Shown: in pieces, positions 44,508 to 52,789 of the stretch | How positions within the stretch are numbered: the first letter of the stretch is position 1 | Layout: every line of letters begins with the position of its first letter | NCBI RefSeq assembly: GCF_965221945.1 | Contig: NZ_OZ244925.1 | Location: forward strand, 3,833,542 to 3,897,541 | Direction: 5' to 3' | Source: Poriferisodalis sp965221945 | GTDB taxonomy: Bacteria; Actinomycetota; Acidimicrobiia; Acidimicrobiales; Poriferisodalaceae | Length of the DNA stretch: 64,000 nucleotides | The notes under the pieces: generated by a model | Told to the model about the DNA's origin: nothing | The model's input: only the letters and a program-made list of their open reading frames with translations | The model's database searches: none | Made by a program: the position numbers and the translations under genes

Positions 44508-45461
44508 TCAGGACTTCACCGAGCCTGCCAGCAGACCCCGCACGAAGAACCGTTGCAGGCCGAAGAACACCAGCAACGGCACTCCTGCTTGGATGAACGC
44601 GCCGGCAGACAGCACATGCTCCCGCAGCCCGAATTCACCGGCCAGCGAAGCGATGCGGATGGTTGCGGGCCACGCCTCCCCGTTGGCTCCGATCATCGTG
44701 ATGGCCACCAGGTAGTCGTTCCAGGTCCACAGGAACTGGAAGATGGTGAACGCCGCCAGCGCGGGCACCGACAGCGGCACCACGAGCCGCCAGAAGATCG
44801 TGACGTGTCCGGCGCCGTCGATGCGCGCTGCTTCGAACAGCTCGCCGGGCAGCGACGAGATGTAGTTGTGCAGCAGGAACACGGCGAATGGCATGGCGAA
44901 CGCGGTGTGGGTGAGCCAGACGGCCGCGGCAGTGCCGGCAAGATCGAGATCGGGCAGCAATGTGAGTACGAACTCCGTACCTGGAAGGGTCCAGTGCGCG
45001 CCGCCCGCGTACAGCTGCAGCAGCGGAAGCAGCGCAACTTGGTTCGGCAGCGCCAGCAGCGAAACGAAGCCGATGAACAGCCATTCGCGGCCCTTGAACG
45101 GGATCCAGGCGAAGGCATAGGCCGCCATCGCTGCGATCGCCACCGGGATCACCGTGGCCGGAATGGCGATTGCGAACGAGTTCACCAACGCCCGCGCGAG
45201 CCCGCCTGTCTGATCGGTGCCCAGCACTTCGGTGTAGTTGGCGAACGTCCAGCCGCCCTCGGTGAACGACACCCACCATCCGCTCCCTCGCTGCGCGTCA
45301 CGGGTGCGGAACGAATTCAGCAGCAGGCTGCCGGCGGGGACGCTCCACGCGATGACGAGCACAAACAGCAGCCACGACGGGATGCGGCGCAACATGCCGT
45401 AGACGAGCTTGCCGGCGCGATCCACCGGCCCGGTGCTGTGCTCGGGGGTCGTGACGCTCAT
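44508..45461 (-). CDS. Carbohydrate ABC transporter permease, MalG-type
   Basis: A 317-residue permease with six hydrophobic segments and the EAA loop EAARIDGAGHVTIFWRLVVP, which docks the ATPase. It belongs to the MalG/UgpE group. The ATG at 45461 overlaps the MalF-type gene stop by 4 bases. The two permeases and the binding protein at 47277 form an alpha-glucoside or oligosaccharide importer by context with the GH13 gene. No ATPase is encoded in this operon. Confidence 0.92.
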   Translation of the reverse strand: MSVTTPEHSTGPVDRAGKLVYGMLRRIPSWLLFVLVIAWSVPAGSLLLNSFRTRDAQRGSGWWVSFTEGGWTFANYTEVLGTDQTGGLARALVNSFAIAIPATVIPVAIAAMAAYAFAWIPFKGREWLFIGFVSLLALPNQVALLPLLQLYAGGAHWTLPGTEFVLTLLPDLDLAGTAAAVWLTHTAFAMPFAVFLLHNYISSLPGELFEAARIDGAGHVTIFWRLVVPLSVPALAAFTIFQFLWTWNDYLVAITMIGANGEAWPATIRIASLAGEFGLREHVLSAGAFIQAGVPLLVFFGLQRFFVRGLLAGSVKS

Positions 45462-47077
45462 GCGTCCGCTCGCTGCATGCGGCGGATGTTGAAGGCCATC
45501 GCAGGCACAACCGCCAGGAACAGCACCACCGCCAAGGCGGAGCCGAGCCCGAAGTTCAGCTCGGTGAAGGCGCGCTGCCACATCTCGTTTGCGATGACCT
45601 GTGTGCCGAAGTTGCCCGCAGTCATCACCTTCACGATGTCGTACACCTTCATGACCAGCACGATGAGGGTGGTAGCGACGACGGTGATGGTGGGCACGAT
45701 GGTCGGCATCGTCACGTGCCAGAAGGTCTGCCGCTCAGTGGCGCCGTCCACCCGTGCAGCTTCGAGCAATTCGGAAGGCACGGCCTTGATGGCGGCGGAC
45801 AGGATGACCATGGCGAACCCGGTCTGGATCCACACGAGCACCACCATGAGCCAGACATTGTTGAAGGGGGCTTCCTGCAGGAACAGAATGGTTCCGGCGA
45901 TGTGCTCGCCGTTGGGACCCGGCACTGAACCCCCGACGCCCGGGCCCAAGAAGCGGTAGATCAGCCACAGCACCGGCACGGCGCTCACGGCGGCTCCGAC
46001 GGCGAGTCCGATCTGCCGCCGCCGCAATCCGAAAGCACACAGACCCGCAAGCGCCACCGTGACAGCGCCGAGGAGGGCAACGGCCACCCATGAACCCGTC
46101 GTGCGCGGTCGCAAGCTGCCCAGCCCGGCCCAGATGGCATTCAGCACACCCGTTTGGGGCTTCTGCGGCGGCCGCGCGATGTACATGAAACGCCAGATGA
46201 TGCCTGCGCCGACAAACGAGATGGCCATCGGCAAGAAGATGAGGCTCTTCGCTACCGACTCCCACCGGACCCGGTCGGCCAGCACAGCCGCGGCGAGGCC
46301 AAGTCCCGTCGAGAGCGCCGTGACTACCACCACCCACCACAGGTTGTTCATCACCGTGCCGCGCAGCGTCGAGAGCACGGCGAATGAGAGCACGAACAGC
46401 CCGATGCCGATCGGGCCGATCACTGACGGCAACGGTTCGAGCACCCTGTCCCGACGGCGCCCGGCGATCATGCCGATCAGCAGGCCGACTGCGACCAGCA
46501 CGGCGGCGGCGAAGAACAAGCGGCTTGTGAAGATGTCGGCCCAGCCGCTCAGGTCGATGCTCTTCTCGTTGGTCAGGATCTCGCCGTAGTTGGCCAGGCC
46601 GACCCATTCGACCGTGCGCTCGTCGAATACCGACAAGTAGATGGTTCGGATCAGCGGGATCACCAGTCCGAGGGCCACAAACAGCACCGCCGGGCCCAAA
46701 AAGGTGACGATGCGCCCTCGCTCCTGCAGGCGTTGGCGGCTCGCGCCTGACGGCGCACCAAGCGAGCCGATCAGGGCGCCCGCAGCACCACCGACTAAGG
46801 CGCCGACTACGGCCCACTGCCAAATCGCGCTTCCCACCACGGCCCATAGCCACAATGTCGTGGAGGCCTCGGCCGACAGCAATGGCAATCCGCCGAGCAC
46901 GTGATTGCCGGCGATCACCGCGCCCACAAGGGCACCAATGAGCGCGCCAGAAACGGCGAGGAAGCGCCGCCAGCGATCAACGGCGAGGTCGAACACCCAG
47001 TTCGCTCCGACGAACAGCGCAGCGCTCGCTCCGATGGCGATGACGACGCTCGCCAGTGCACCTCCCAGAGCGCCCAT
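45458..47077 (-). CDS. Carbohydrate ABC transporter permease, MalF-type with long N-terminal membrane extension
   Basis: A 539-residue permease, longer than the usual about 300. The conserved MalF-type core includes EAARVDGATERQTFWHVTMP (ATPase-docking EAA loop). Before it lie about 110 residues with three to four Gly/Ala-rich hydrophobic segments, then further membrane segments interrupted by RRRDR and RRRQ turns. The frame has no gaps, so the extension is real in this sequence; maltose-type permeases with extra N-terminal helices are known. It pairs with the MalG-type gene. Confidence 0.88.
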   Translation of the reverse strand: MGALGGALASVVIAIGASAALFVGANWVFDLAVDRWRRFLAVSGALIGALVGAVIAGNHVLGGLPLLSAEASTTLWLWAVVGSAIWQWAVVGALVGGAAGALIGSLGAPSGASRQRLQERGRIVTFLGPAVLFVALGLVIPLIRTIYLSVFDERTVEWVGLANYGEILTNEKSIDLSGWADIFTSRLFFAAAVLVAVGLLIGMIAGRRRDRVLEPLPSVIGPIGIGLFVLSFAVLSTLRGTVMNNLWWVVVVTALSTGLGLAAAVLADRVRWESVAKSLIFLPMAISFVGAGIIWRFMYIARPPQKPQTGVLNAIWAGLGSLRPRTTGSWVAVALLGAVTVALAGLCAFGLRRRQIGLAVGAAVSAVPVLWLIYRFLGPGVGGSVPGPNGEHIAGTILFLQEAPFNNVWLMVVLVWIQTGFAMVILSAAIKAVPSELLEAARVDGATERQTFWHVTMPTIVPTITVVATTLIVLVMKVYDIVKVMTAGNFGTQVIANEMWQRAFTELNFGLGSALAVVLFLAVVPAMAFNIRRMQRADA

Positions 47078-47173
47078 CGGTGCAGTCTTACAGGTGCGTC
47101 GACTGCCGTCTTGTCCTCCCGCGCGGCTAGGCCGTACGTACGCAAGCTCTCAAACTTGCTCGCAACGGCAGAG

Positions 47174-47253
47174 GCCGGCCCGCTGGTGCGCGGGCCGGCT
47201 TCCGGTCCGTTGTCTGGTTGTTGTTGCGCCTGATCTCGCCCGCAGCAGCGGGC
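47174..47253 (-). other. Two hairpins between sugar-binding protein and permease genes
   Basis: GCCGGCCCGC (47174-47183) / GCGGGCCGGC (47190-47199) is a perfect 10-bp stem with a 6-base loop. GCCCGC (47238-47243) / GCGGGC (47248-47253) is a second stem. Neither has a U-run on the minus strand. Such hairpins between binding-protein and permease genes commonly stabilise the upstream mRNA, raising binding protein over permease. Confidence 0.5.
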
Positions 47254-47276
47254 AAAGCCTCAGGCGTCAGTGCTGG

Positions 47277-48674
47277 CTATTGAGGCCAGGAAGCGTCGAT
47301 TGCAGCGAAGGCCTCGGCGACCGACTTGTCACCGTTCACCGCGCTGGTGCCCTCCGACCAGAAGGTACCTGCACCGACAGCTGCCGGCATGAGGTCGGAG
47401 CCGTCGAACCGGGCCGGGCTGGCCGTCTGCAGGATCGACACGAATGATTGCTCGAGGTCGTTGTAGAGGCCGAGATCCTGATCCAGATTCGCCGACAGGA
47501 AGCCGGACTGGCCGCCGCCCTTTCGAGCTGACTGCGCAGCCTGGCGGGCGTTGGCGTACTCGGCGCTGCCGAAGAACTCCATTACAGCCCACACCTCAGG
47601 AGCGTCACGGAAAGCCGAGACGTAGGTGCCTGCAGTCAGAACCGGACGGTTGCCCTTGGCTGCGACAGCCGGGAAGTAGAACACGTCGACATCCTGGCCC
47701 GGGCCGATGCTGGTGCCTTCGGGCAGGAATGAGGCGAAGAACGAAGCCTGACGGTGCATGGCGCAGTCACCGGCAACCAGCGGCTCGCCGTTGTCGCCGA
47801 ACGGCGTCGCAGCGATCGAACCGCCGGCGGCGTACACCGCTCCCGGCGCGTTCCACAGTTCGAGCACGGTCTCAGCGACTCCCACGATGCGCGGGTCGGC
47901 AAATCCGACCTCGCCGGCGACCCACTGGTCGTAGACGTTCTCGTCCTCGATGCGCAGCACGAGGTCTTCCATCCAGTCGGTGAAGGCCCAGCCGGTCGCG
48001 GGACCGGACTCGATGCCGACGCACCACGGCGTGACGCCGTCGGCGATCATCTGGAACGACAGGGCGCCGATCTCCAGAAACGACTCAGGCACCGAATAGC
48101 CGCCGCTTTCGAAGATCGAGGTGTTGTACCAGACGATCGACTTCAGGTCGGTCTTATTGGGGACGCCGTAGAGGGTGCCGCCAAAGGTGACGGTGTCCAG
48201 CGAGCCCGCAGGCCACTGCGCCGCGACCGCGGCCTTCACGTCGTCGGGTACAGCCAGGATGTAGTTCTCTGCAGCGAAGTCGCCGACCTTGCCGGGCTGC
48301 GGGAAGACCGCAATGTCCGGCGGGTTGCCACCGGCTGCCTGAGCGTTGATCTGGTCGGAGAAGTCGCGGGCGCCGGTGTAGACGATCTCGATGCCTGACT
48401 CGGCAGCGAAGACGTCAAGAGCGTCCTGCAGTGCGCCGGCCTCTTCATCGCTCGACTCGGGGCCGTAGACCGTCACCTTGGTTCCCGCGAGCGGGTCCGC
48501 TTCGGTGGTCGTCGGCGCGGGTGTCGTGGCCGCAGGCGCCGCGGTGGTAGCGGCGGCTTCGTCGGTGCCGTCGTCATCGCTGCCGCACGCCGCTGCAATG
48601 AGCCCAAATGCCAGTGCGATCGCCCAGAGCCGCGCTCCGCGGCGCCGGGTCGGTTTGGTGTTGTGATCTTTCAT
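47277..48674 (-). CDS. Carbohydrate ABC transporter substrate-binding lipoprotein
   Basis: A 465-residue lipoprotein with lipobox AAAC (Cys30), a Thr/Ala/Pro linker to about residue 60 and an SBP_bac_1 domain (VTVYGPESSDEEAGALQDAL, DFSDQINAQAAGGNPPDIAV, SIVWYNTSIFESGG). The ATG at 48674 has GGGAGGA upstream. A perfect LacI-family operator palindrome (48721-48734) lies 46 bases upstream of the start, and the LacI gene follows, so expression is probably sugar-inducible. It should deliver a malto- or isomalto-type glucoside, judged from the GH13 gene. Confidence 0.92.
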   Translation of the reverse strand: MKDHNTKPTRRRGARLWAIALAFGLIAAACGSDDDGTDEAAATTAAPAATTPAPTTTEADPLAGTKVTVYGPESSDEEAGALQDALDVFAAESGIEIVYTGARDFSDQINAQAAGGNPPDIAVFPQPGKVGDFAAENYILAVPDDVKAAVAAQWPAGSLDTVTFGGTLYGVPNKTDLKSIVWYNTSIFESGGYSVPESFLEIGALSFQMIADGVTPWCVGIESGPATGWAFTDWMEDLVLRIEDENVYDQWVAGEVGFADPRIVGVAETVLELWNAPGAVYAAGGSIAATPFGDNGEPLVAGDCAMHRQASFFASFLPEGTSIGPGQDVDVFYFPAVAAKGNRPVLTAGTYVSAFRDAPEVWAVMEFFGSAEYANARQAAQSARKGGGQSGFLSANLDQDLGLYNDLEQSFVSILQTASPARFDGSDLMPAAVGAGTFWSEGTSAVNGDKSVAEAFAAIDASWPQ

Positions 48675-48720
48675 GCGTGTTCCTCCCTGAAGGGTCGCAA
48701 GACGATGAGCCTGTCCATGT

Positions 48721-48734
48721 TGCAAGCGCTTGCA
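48721..48734. promoter_or_regulatory. LacI-family operator upstream of the sugar-binding gene
   Basis: TGCAAGCGCTTGCA is a perfect 14-bp palindrome with the central CG typical of LacI/GalR/CcpA-family operators. It lies 46 bases upstream of the sugar-binding lipoprotein start. A near copy upstream of the GH13 gene at 51718-51731 supports a shared regulator, the LacI protein encoded between them. Confidence 0.75.
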
Positions 48735-48847
48735 GTCACCGTGGCCGAAGCATAGCGCGACGGCTCAACGCGCAAGACGGCCGTGGTCATGCCGTAGCAC
48801 CGGCTGCACCGCACTGGCGGTGTACCACGGGGCATTTGGGTCCATGC

Positions 48848-49915
48848 TCAGCCGGGGCGCGGCGGCCCCACCGAGTCACGGACGATCAGCTCGGTACGGA
48901 GTTGCACATGCTGCGGCGGTGCAGTGCTCGATCCGAGCATTCGCAGCACGAGTTCCGCGGCGGCAGTTCCCTGCTCGGCGACGTGCTGTCGAACGGTGGT
49001 CAAGCCCACGAGGCGGCTCTGATCGTGGTCGTCGACGCCCACCAGTGACACATCTTCGGGAATGCGCAGATCGAGATCGCGTGCTGCGAGCATCGCACCG
49101 AAGGCCTGTTCGTCGCACATGGCGAAGATTGCGCTCGGCCGTCCGGCAGAGCTCAGCAGCACATGGGCGGCCCGACGCGCTTGGGTCCAGCTGTTGCTCG
49201 TCGATACGGTCAGCGCCGGGTTTGGCGTCAGTCCCGCCTTGGCGTGCGCCCGGGCGTAGCCCTCCGCACGATGGCTGGGTATGGCGAAGTTCAGCGAGTC
49301 GCCGCTGTCGAGGCTGAGCAGTCCGATGTGCCGGTGCCCGTGGTGGAGAAGGATCTGGGTGGCAGAAAAGCCGACTTCCACGTTGTCCACCGTCACCGAG
49401 CTGAGCGCCGGAGTCTTGAGGCCGACGCTGACGGCGCACCCGCCCTGCGCGACGAATGCATCCGCAACCGTCTCGTCCAGGGCGACGTCGATGAGCACCA
49501 CCGCATCGCTGCGGCCCGATCCCACACCGTTCAGCTCGATGAAGCGTCGCCTTTCATTCCCGCTTGCGACGCCTGACAGCAGCAAGTCGTACCCCGCGCA
49601 GGCCGTCTCGCGGCCCAGAGCGCCCACGATCGTCGCATTAAACCAAGTGGCAGGGTCTGGCACCGCCACGGCAATCGTGTCGGTTGTACCTGCAGCCAGC
49701 CGGGCCGCCGGCAGATTGGGCCGATAGTCGAGTTCGGATGCGACGGTGAGCACCCGCTGCCGTGTGGCTGGCGCGACATGCTGCAGACCTCGCAGCGCGC
49801 GGCTGACTGTGGCGGTGGATACTCCCGCGGCTCGAGCGACGTCGCCGATGCGGATCGTCGGACTGCCGTTGGGCCGTTGCTCGCTGCCGGTGTCCGCGTG
49901 GTGGTCTGCGCTCAT
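48848..49915 (-). CDS. LacI-family transcriptional regulator
   Basis: A 355-residue repressor with the LacI helix-turn-helix (IRIGDVARAAGVSTATVSRAL, residues about 20-40; start of domain after a 19-residue polar leader) and a periplasmic-binding-like sensor domain. The ATG at 49915 overlaps the GH13 stop by 4 bases. The longer frame to 50014 overlaps that gene and is rejected. Its likely operators are the palindromes at 48721 and 51718, one before the sugar importer and one before the glucosidase. Confidence 0.94.
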   Translation of the reverse strand: MSADHHADTGSEQRPNGSPTIRIGDVARAAGVSTATVSRALRGLQHVAPATRQRVLTVASELDYRPNLPAARLAAGTTDTIAVAVPDPATWFNATIVGALGRETACAGYDLLLSGVASGNERRRFIELNGVGSGRSDAVVLIDVALDETVADAFVAQGGCAVSVGLKTPALSSVTVDNVEVGFSATQILLHHGHRHIGLLSLDSGDSLNFAIPSHRAEGYARAHAKAGLTPNPALTVSTSNSWTQARRAAHVLLSSAGRPSAIFAMCDEQAFGAMLAARDLDLRIPEDVSLVGVDDHDQSRLVGLTTVRQHVAEQGTAAAELVLRMLGSSTAPPQHVQLRTELIVRDSVGPPRPG

Positions 49916-51609
49916 GTCTCCCACACCACGGCGCTCGCTGGTGCGAGCAGGCGCGTACCGCTCGATAAGTCGCCAGCGCATGGACCGGGAACGTCGGCAT
50001 GCGGGTGCTGGCACGCCGCAGCGGAGTCATACAACTCCGTCGCGGCGGCGGGAGCCTGCACATCGTGAGAGGTCTCACCGACGTTCGCAGCGACAGCAAT
50101 GCGGCCCCGGCGATACGAGATGATGGGTCCACTGCCGTTGTCGGTCCAGTGGACAGCGGCACTGTTCTCTGCGAAGCCTGGCCGCGCTCGCCGCTCCACC
50201 TCCAGCAGCCCCCGATAAGCCCGCAGCCATGATCGCTCATCGCTCGCCTGCGCCGCGGCTGACTCGCGATGAGGACGGTCCGCCGAACGCAGCCACGGCT
50301 CGACGCCGGAAAAACCGTTGTAAGGGCCGGCACCCCAGGGCATCGGCGTGCGGCAGCCGTCACGACCGGCGGTCACGTCGCCGTCGGGGCCAATGGGGTC
50401 GAGCTTGTCAGCCGCGGCAACCTCACCATCGGCCAGGCCGAGTTCTTCTCCCTGGTACAGCACGAAAGTGCCGGGCAGGAAGGCCGTCAGCACGTTGAAG
50501 ACGAGCGTGCGCGCTGCACCCCAGTCATCTCGAGTTCCTGCCGGTCGGTCGGCGGTATCGGGCGGCGCGAAACGTGTCGGTGCGCGCGGCATGTCATGGC
50601 TGCTCGTAGCCCACAGCAGCCGACTGGCCAAGTTGTCGGACGGGGCTTGGAGCGCCTCGCGGATTGCCTTCGGCGCCCACTCAATGTGCATCGGTGCAAA
50701 CCAGTAGCCGCTGTGCATGCCGTCGGGCGGCAGCAAGCCGTCCATGCCCCCCGGGTCGAGGTGGTAGGTCTCACCGTGCAGGAACGCCCCATACCGATCG
50801 CAGATGACGCGCCAGCGTCGGAAGACGTCCTGGCTCTCCGGTTGGAAGACATCGTGGCGGTGCTCGAAGCAGTCCCATTGTTCCCAGCGTGACGCCTGTG
50901 GCGGAATGGGTTGCAGTTGCGGATTGGATCGCAGTTGCTCGTCCTTGACCAAGCCACCGGCCACGTCGACCCGGAAACCGTCGACGCCGCGATCCAGCCA
51001 GAACCGCAGAATGTCGTCCCACTCGGCTGCGACGGCTGGATTGCGCCAACTCAGATCGGGCTGCGACGGCAGGAACAGGTGCAGGTAGTACTGGCCCGAG
51101 TCGGGTTCAAGGGTCCATGCCGGGCCACCGAAGTAGCCCACCCAGTTGTTGGGCGGGCCGCCGCCGCGCGCCGGGTCGCGCCAGATGTAGTAGTCGCGGT
51201 AGCGCTCGCGTTCTGCTGCGCTCAAGTTGCCGAGCGCCGCCTGGAACCAGCGATGGCTGCTGCTGGTGTGATTCGGCACCAGATCGGTGACGATGCGGAT
51301 GCCGCGGTCGTGCCCTTCCGCCACCAGCTGGTCGAACTTTCCCAGGTCGCCGAAGAGCGGATCCACGTCGCGGTAGTCGGCCACGTCGTATCCCCAGTCG
51401 TCCCCCGGCGACGGGTAGAACGGCGTGAGCCAGACAAAGTCCACTCCGAGGCGCTTCAAGTAATCCAGCTTCTCGATCACCCCGCCAAGGTCGCCCACGC
51501 CATCGTTGTCAGAATCGGCGAACGAACGCAGGTACACCTGGTAGCCGACGGCATCCGCCCACCAGCGCTGCAGCGTGCCTGCGACGGATGCGGGGCTGCG
51601 GCGCTTCAC
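49912..51609 (-). CDS. GH13-family alpha-glucosidase/oligo-1,6-glucosidase-like enzyme
   Basis: A 565-residue glycoside hydrolase 13 member. Conserved regions are VTDLVPNHTS, the nucleophile Asp in GVDGFRVDVAG (near 213), acid/base Glu in LHGETYHLD (near 280) and SSHDMPR (near 338), where the usual NHD is SHD. LYQGEELGL and RTPMPWGAGP are typical of alpha-glucosidases. No signal peptide is seen, so it acts on imported oligosaccharide. The GTG at 51609 has GGAGG five bases upstream, better than the GTG at 51615. It is coupled to the lacI gene. Confidence 0.92.
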   Translation of the reverse strand: MKRRSPASVAGTLQRWWADAVGYQVYLRSFADSDNDGVGDLGGVIEKLDYLKRLGVDFVWLTPFYPSPGDDWGYDVADYRDVDPLFGDLGKFDQLVAEGHDRGIRIVTDLVPNHTSSSHRWFQAALGNLSAAERERYRDYYIWRDPARGGGPPNNWVGYFGGPAWTLEPDSGQYYLHLFLPSQPDLSWRNPAVAAEWDDILRFWLDRGVDGFRVDVAGGLVKDEQLRSNPQLQPIPPQASRWEQWDCFEHRHDVFQPESQDVFRRWRVICDRYGAFLHGETYHLDPGGMDGLLPPDGMHSGYWFAPMHIEWAPKAIREALQAPSDNLASRLLWATSSHDMPRAPTRFAPPDTADRPAGTRDDWGAARTLVFNVLTAFLPGTFVLYQGEELGLADGEVAAADKLDPIGPDGDVTAGRDGCRTPMPWGAGPYNGFSGVEPWLRSADRPHRESAAAQASDERSWLRAYRGLLEVERRARPGFAENSAAVHWTDNGSGPIISYRRGRIAVAANVGETSHDVQAPAAATELYDSAAACQHPHADVPGPCAGDLSSGTRLLAPASAVVWET

Positions 51610-51717
51610 GACCACCTCCAGTTGTTGAATGCACAGTGCTGGCCGACGCCGGCGTCGGTGCCGGATGAGCCGCGACTTGGGGGCGATGTTCTGATGCCCG
51701 TCAGTCTGCCGCGTGAC

Positions 51718-51731
51718 TGCAACCGCTTGCG
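51718..51731. promoter_or_regulatory. LacI-family operator upstream of the GH13 gene
   Basis: TGCAACCGCTTGCG differs from the palindrome at 48721-48734 in two positions and keeps the central CG. It lies 109 bases upstream of the GH13 start. The pair implies one regulon for import and hydrolysis. Confidence 0.65.
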
Positions 51732-51797
51732 GCATGCCCCCCCAAGTGTGCCGCCGCGTCTCTCGTCGACTTCAAGGCGACTGGGTCCACGACAAAG

Positions 51798-51821
51798 ACC
51801 GGCCCGCAGAAGCGGGCCGGT
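51798..51821 (-). terminator. Terminator-like hairpin
   Basis: ACCGGCCCGC / GCGGGCCGGT form a perfect 10-bp stem with a four-base loop. On the minus strand it is followed by CTTTGTCG, a weak U-rich tail. No minus-strand gene is seen upstream. The stem core is shared with the hairpin at 47174-47199. Confidence 0.45.
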
Positions 51822-51855
51822 CCTTGGTCTGTCAGTTTGGGTTGTGTGATGTGCA

Positions 51856-51877
51856 GCTCGGGGTTTACACCCCGAGC
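51856..51877. other. Perfect 9-bp hairpin
   Basis: GCTCGGGGT (51856-51864) / ACCCCGAGC (51869-51877) with a four-base loop TTAC. It lies 34 bases from the terminator-like hairpin. Its role is unknown; both together suggest a structured RNA. Confidence 0.4.
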
Positions 51878-52182
51878 GGTGAACACGTGGCCTGTCTAGT
51901 GCAAAACGGTGAGCGCGTGCCAATTCGTTGCCCGCGACATCGGTGAAGGTGCTGCATAGGGGCATGAACCGGCTCACCACACGGGTTCCATCCCGCGCGC
52001 GATTCTCGCGGCGGATCGCAGCAATGCAGCGCCCTCTCGCAACGTGCAGCGACTGAATTCCAAACGAATAGTGTCAAGCGCGGCCGTGTGGACGGTCTCG
52101 GGGCAGCCGCAACGGCCCGATCGCCGAACGCACCCTGTGCCCCACGATGATCGAATCAATGAGCAACAGAAAGGCGTCTGCC

Positions 52183-52719
52183 ATGTCACAACCTCCGAGT
52201 CCTTACGACTTTCTTCCTGCGGTTGCATCGTTCGAGGTACGAAGCGACGACGTAGCAGAGGGACAGATGCTGCCGATGCCGCAGGTTTCGGGCATCTTCG
52301 GTGCCGACGGCGAAGACCGGTCCCCGCACTTGGCGTGGTCGGGAGCGCCTGAGGGCACGCAGAGCTACGCGGTCACGTGCTTCGACCCCGATGCGCCGAC
52401 CGGAAGCGGGTTCTGGCACTGGGTGGTGTTCGACATCCCCGCGTCGTGCACCGAGTTCGCCTCGGGTGCTGGCGACACCGAAGGCAGCGGACTGCCCGAC
52501 GGCGCCAAGCAGCTGCGTAGCGACGCCGGGCTCTATGGCTATCTGGGCTCGGCGCCGCCCCCTGGTCACGGCCCGCACCGGTACATGTTCGCGGTGCACG
52601 CGTTGAGCGTGCCCTCACTGCCGATCGACACGAGCGTCTCGCCGGCGATCTGCGGTTTCAACATGTTCGGCACGACACTGGGCCGCGCCCTCATCACACC
52701 CGTCTACGAACAGAGCTAG
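52183..52719 (+). CDS. YbhB/YbcL-type PEBP family protein
   Basis: A 178-residue phosphatidylethanolamine-binding-protein homologue (Raf-kinase-inhibitor-like family). The conserved segments are SPHLAWSGAPEGTQSYAVTC and FDPDAPTGSGFWHWVVFDIP, then GPHRYMFAVHAL. Bacterial members are cytoplasmic or periplasmic proteins of unclear function. Start at ATG 52183 follows AAAGG at nine bases; ATGs at 52147 and 52159 are alternatives. It is upstream of the unrecognised coiled-coil gene, 70 bases away on the same strand. Confidence 0.9.
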   Translation: MSQPPSPYDFLPAVASFEVRSDDVAEGQMLPMPQVSGIFGADGEDRSPHLAWSGAPEGTQSYAVTCFDPDAPTGSGFWHWVVFDIPASCTEFASGAGDTEGSGLPDGAKQLRSDAGLYGYLGSAPPPGHGPHRYMFAVHALSVPSLPIDTSVSPAICGFNMFGTTLGRALITPVYEQS

Positions 52720-52789
52720 CCATGACGGCCGGAGATGCCCGCTGTGGCGATCCGGTGCCACAGCCCCGAACCGATGGCGAGGCGGTCCG

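Larger units (their letters stand above)
51610..52182. other. Structured intergenic region
   Basis: No convincing gene. It holds the GH13 operator (51718-51731), two perfect hairpins (51798-51821 and 51856-51877) and otherwise GC-rich sequence to the PEBP start. ORFs here lack family similarity and good ribosome sites. The hairpin at 51798 is terminator-like on the minus strand, which leaves room for a short noncoding transcript upstream of it. Confidence 0.45.

Noticed and set aside
44235..45959. 574-codon plus-strand ORF opposite the sugar permeases
   Set aside because: It is a shadow of high-GC coding on the other strand; rich in Arg, Gln and Gly with no domain.
51606..51980. Minus-strand ORF upstream of the glucosidase
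   Set aside because: It covers the operator and hairpins, has no ribosome site and no recognisable protein pattern.
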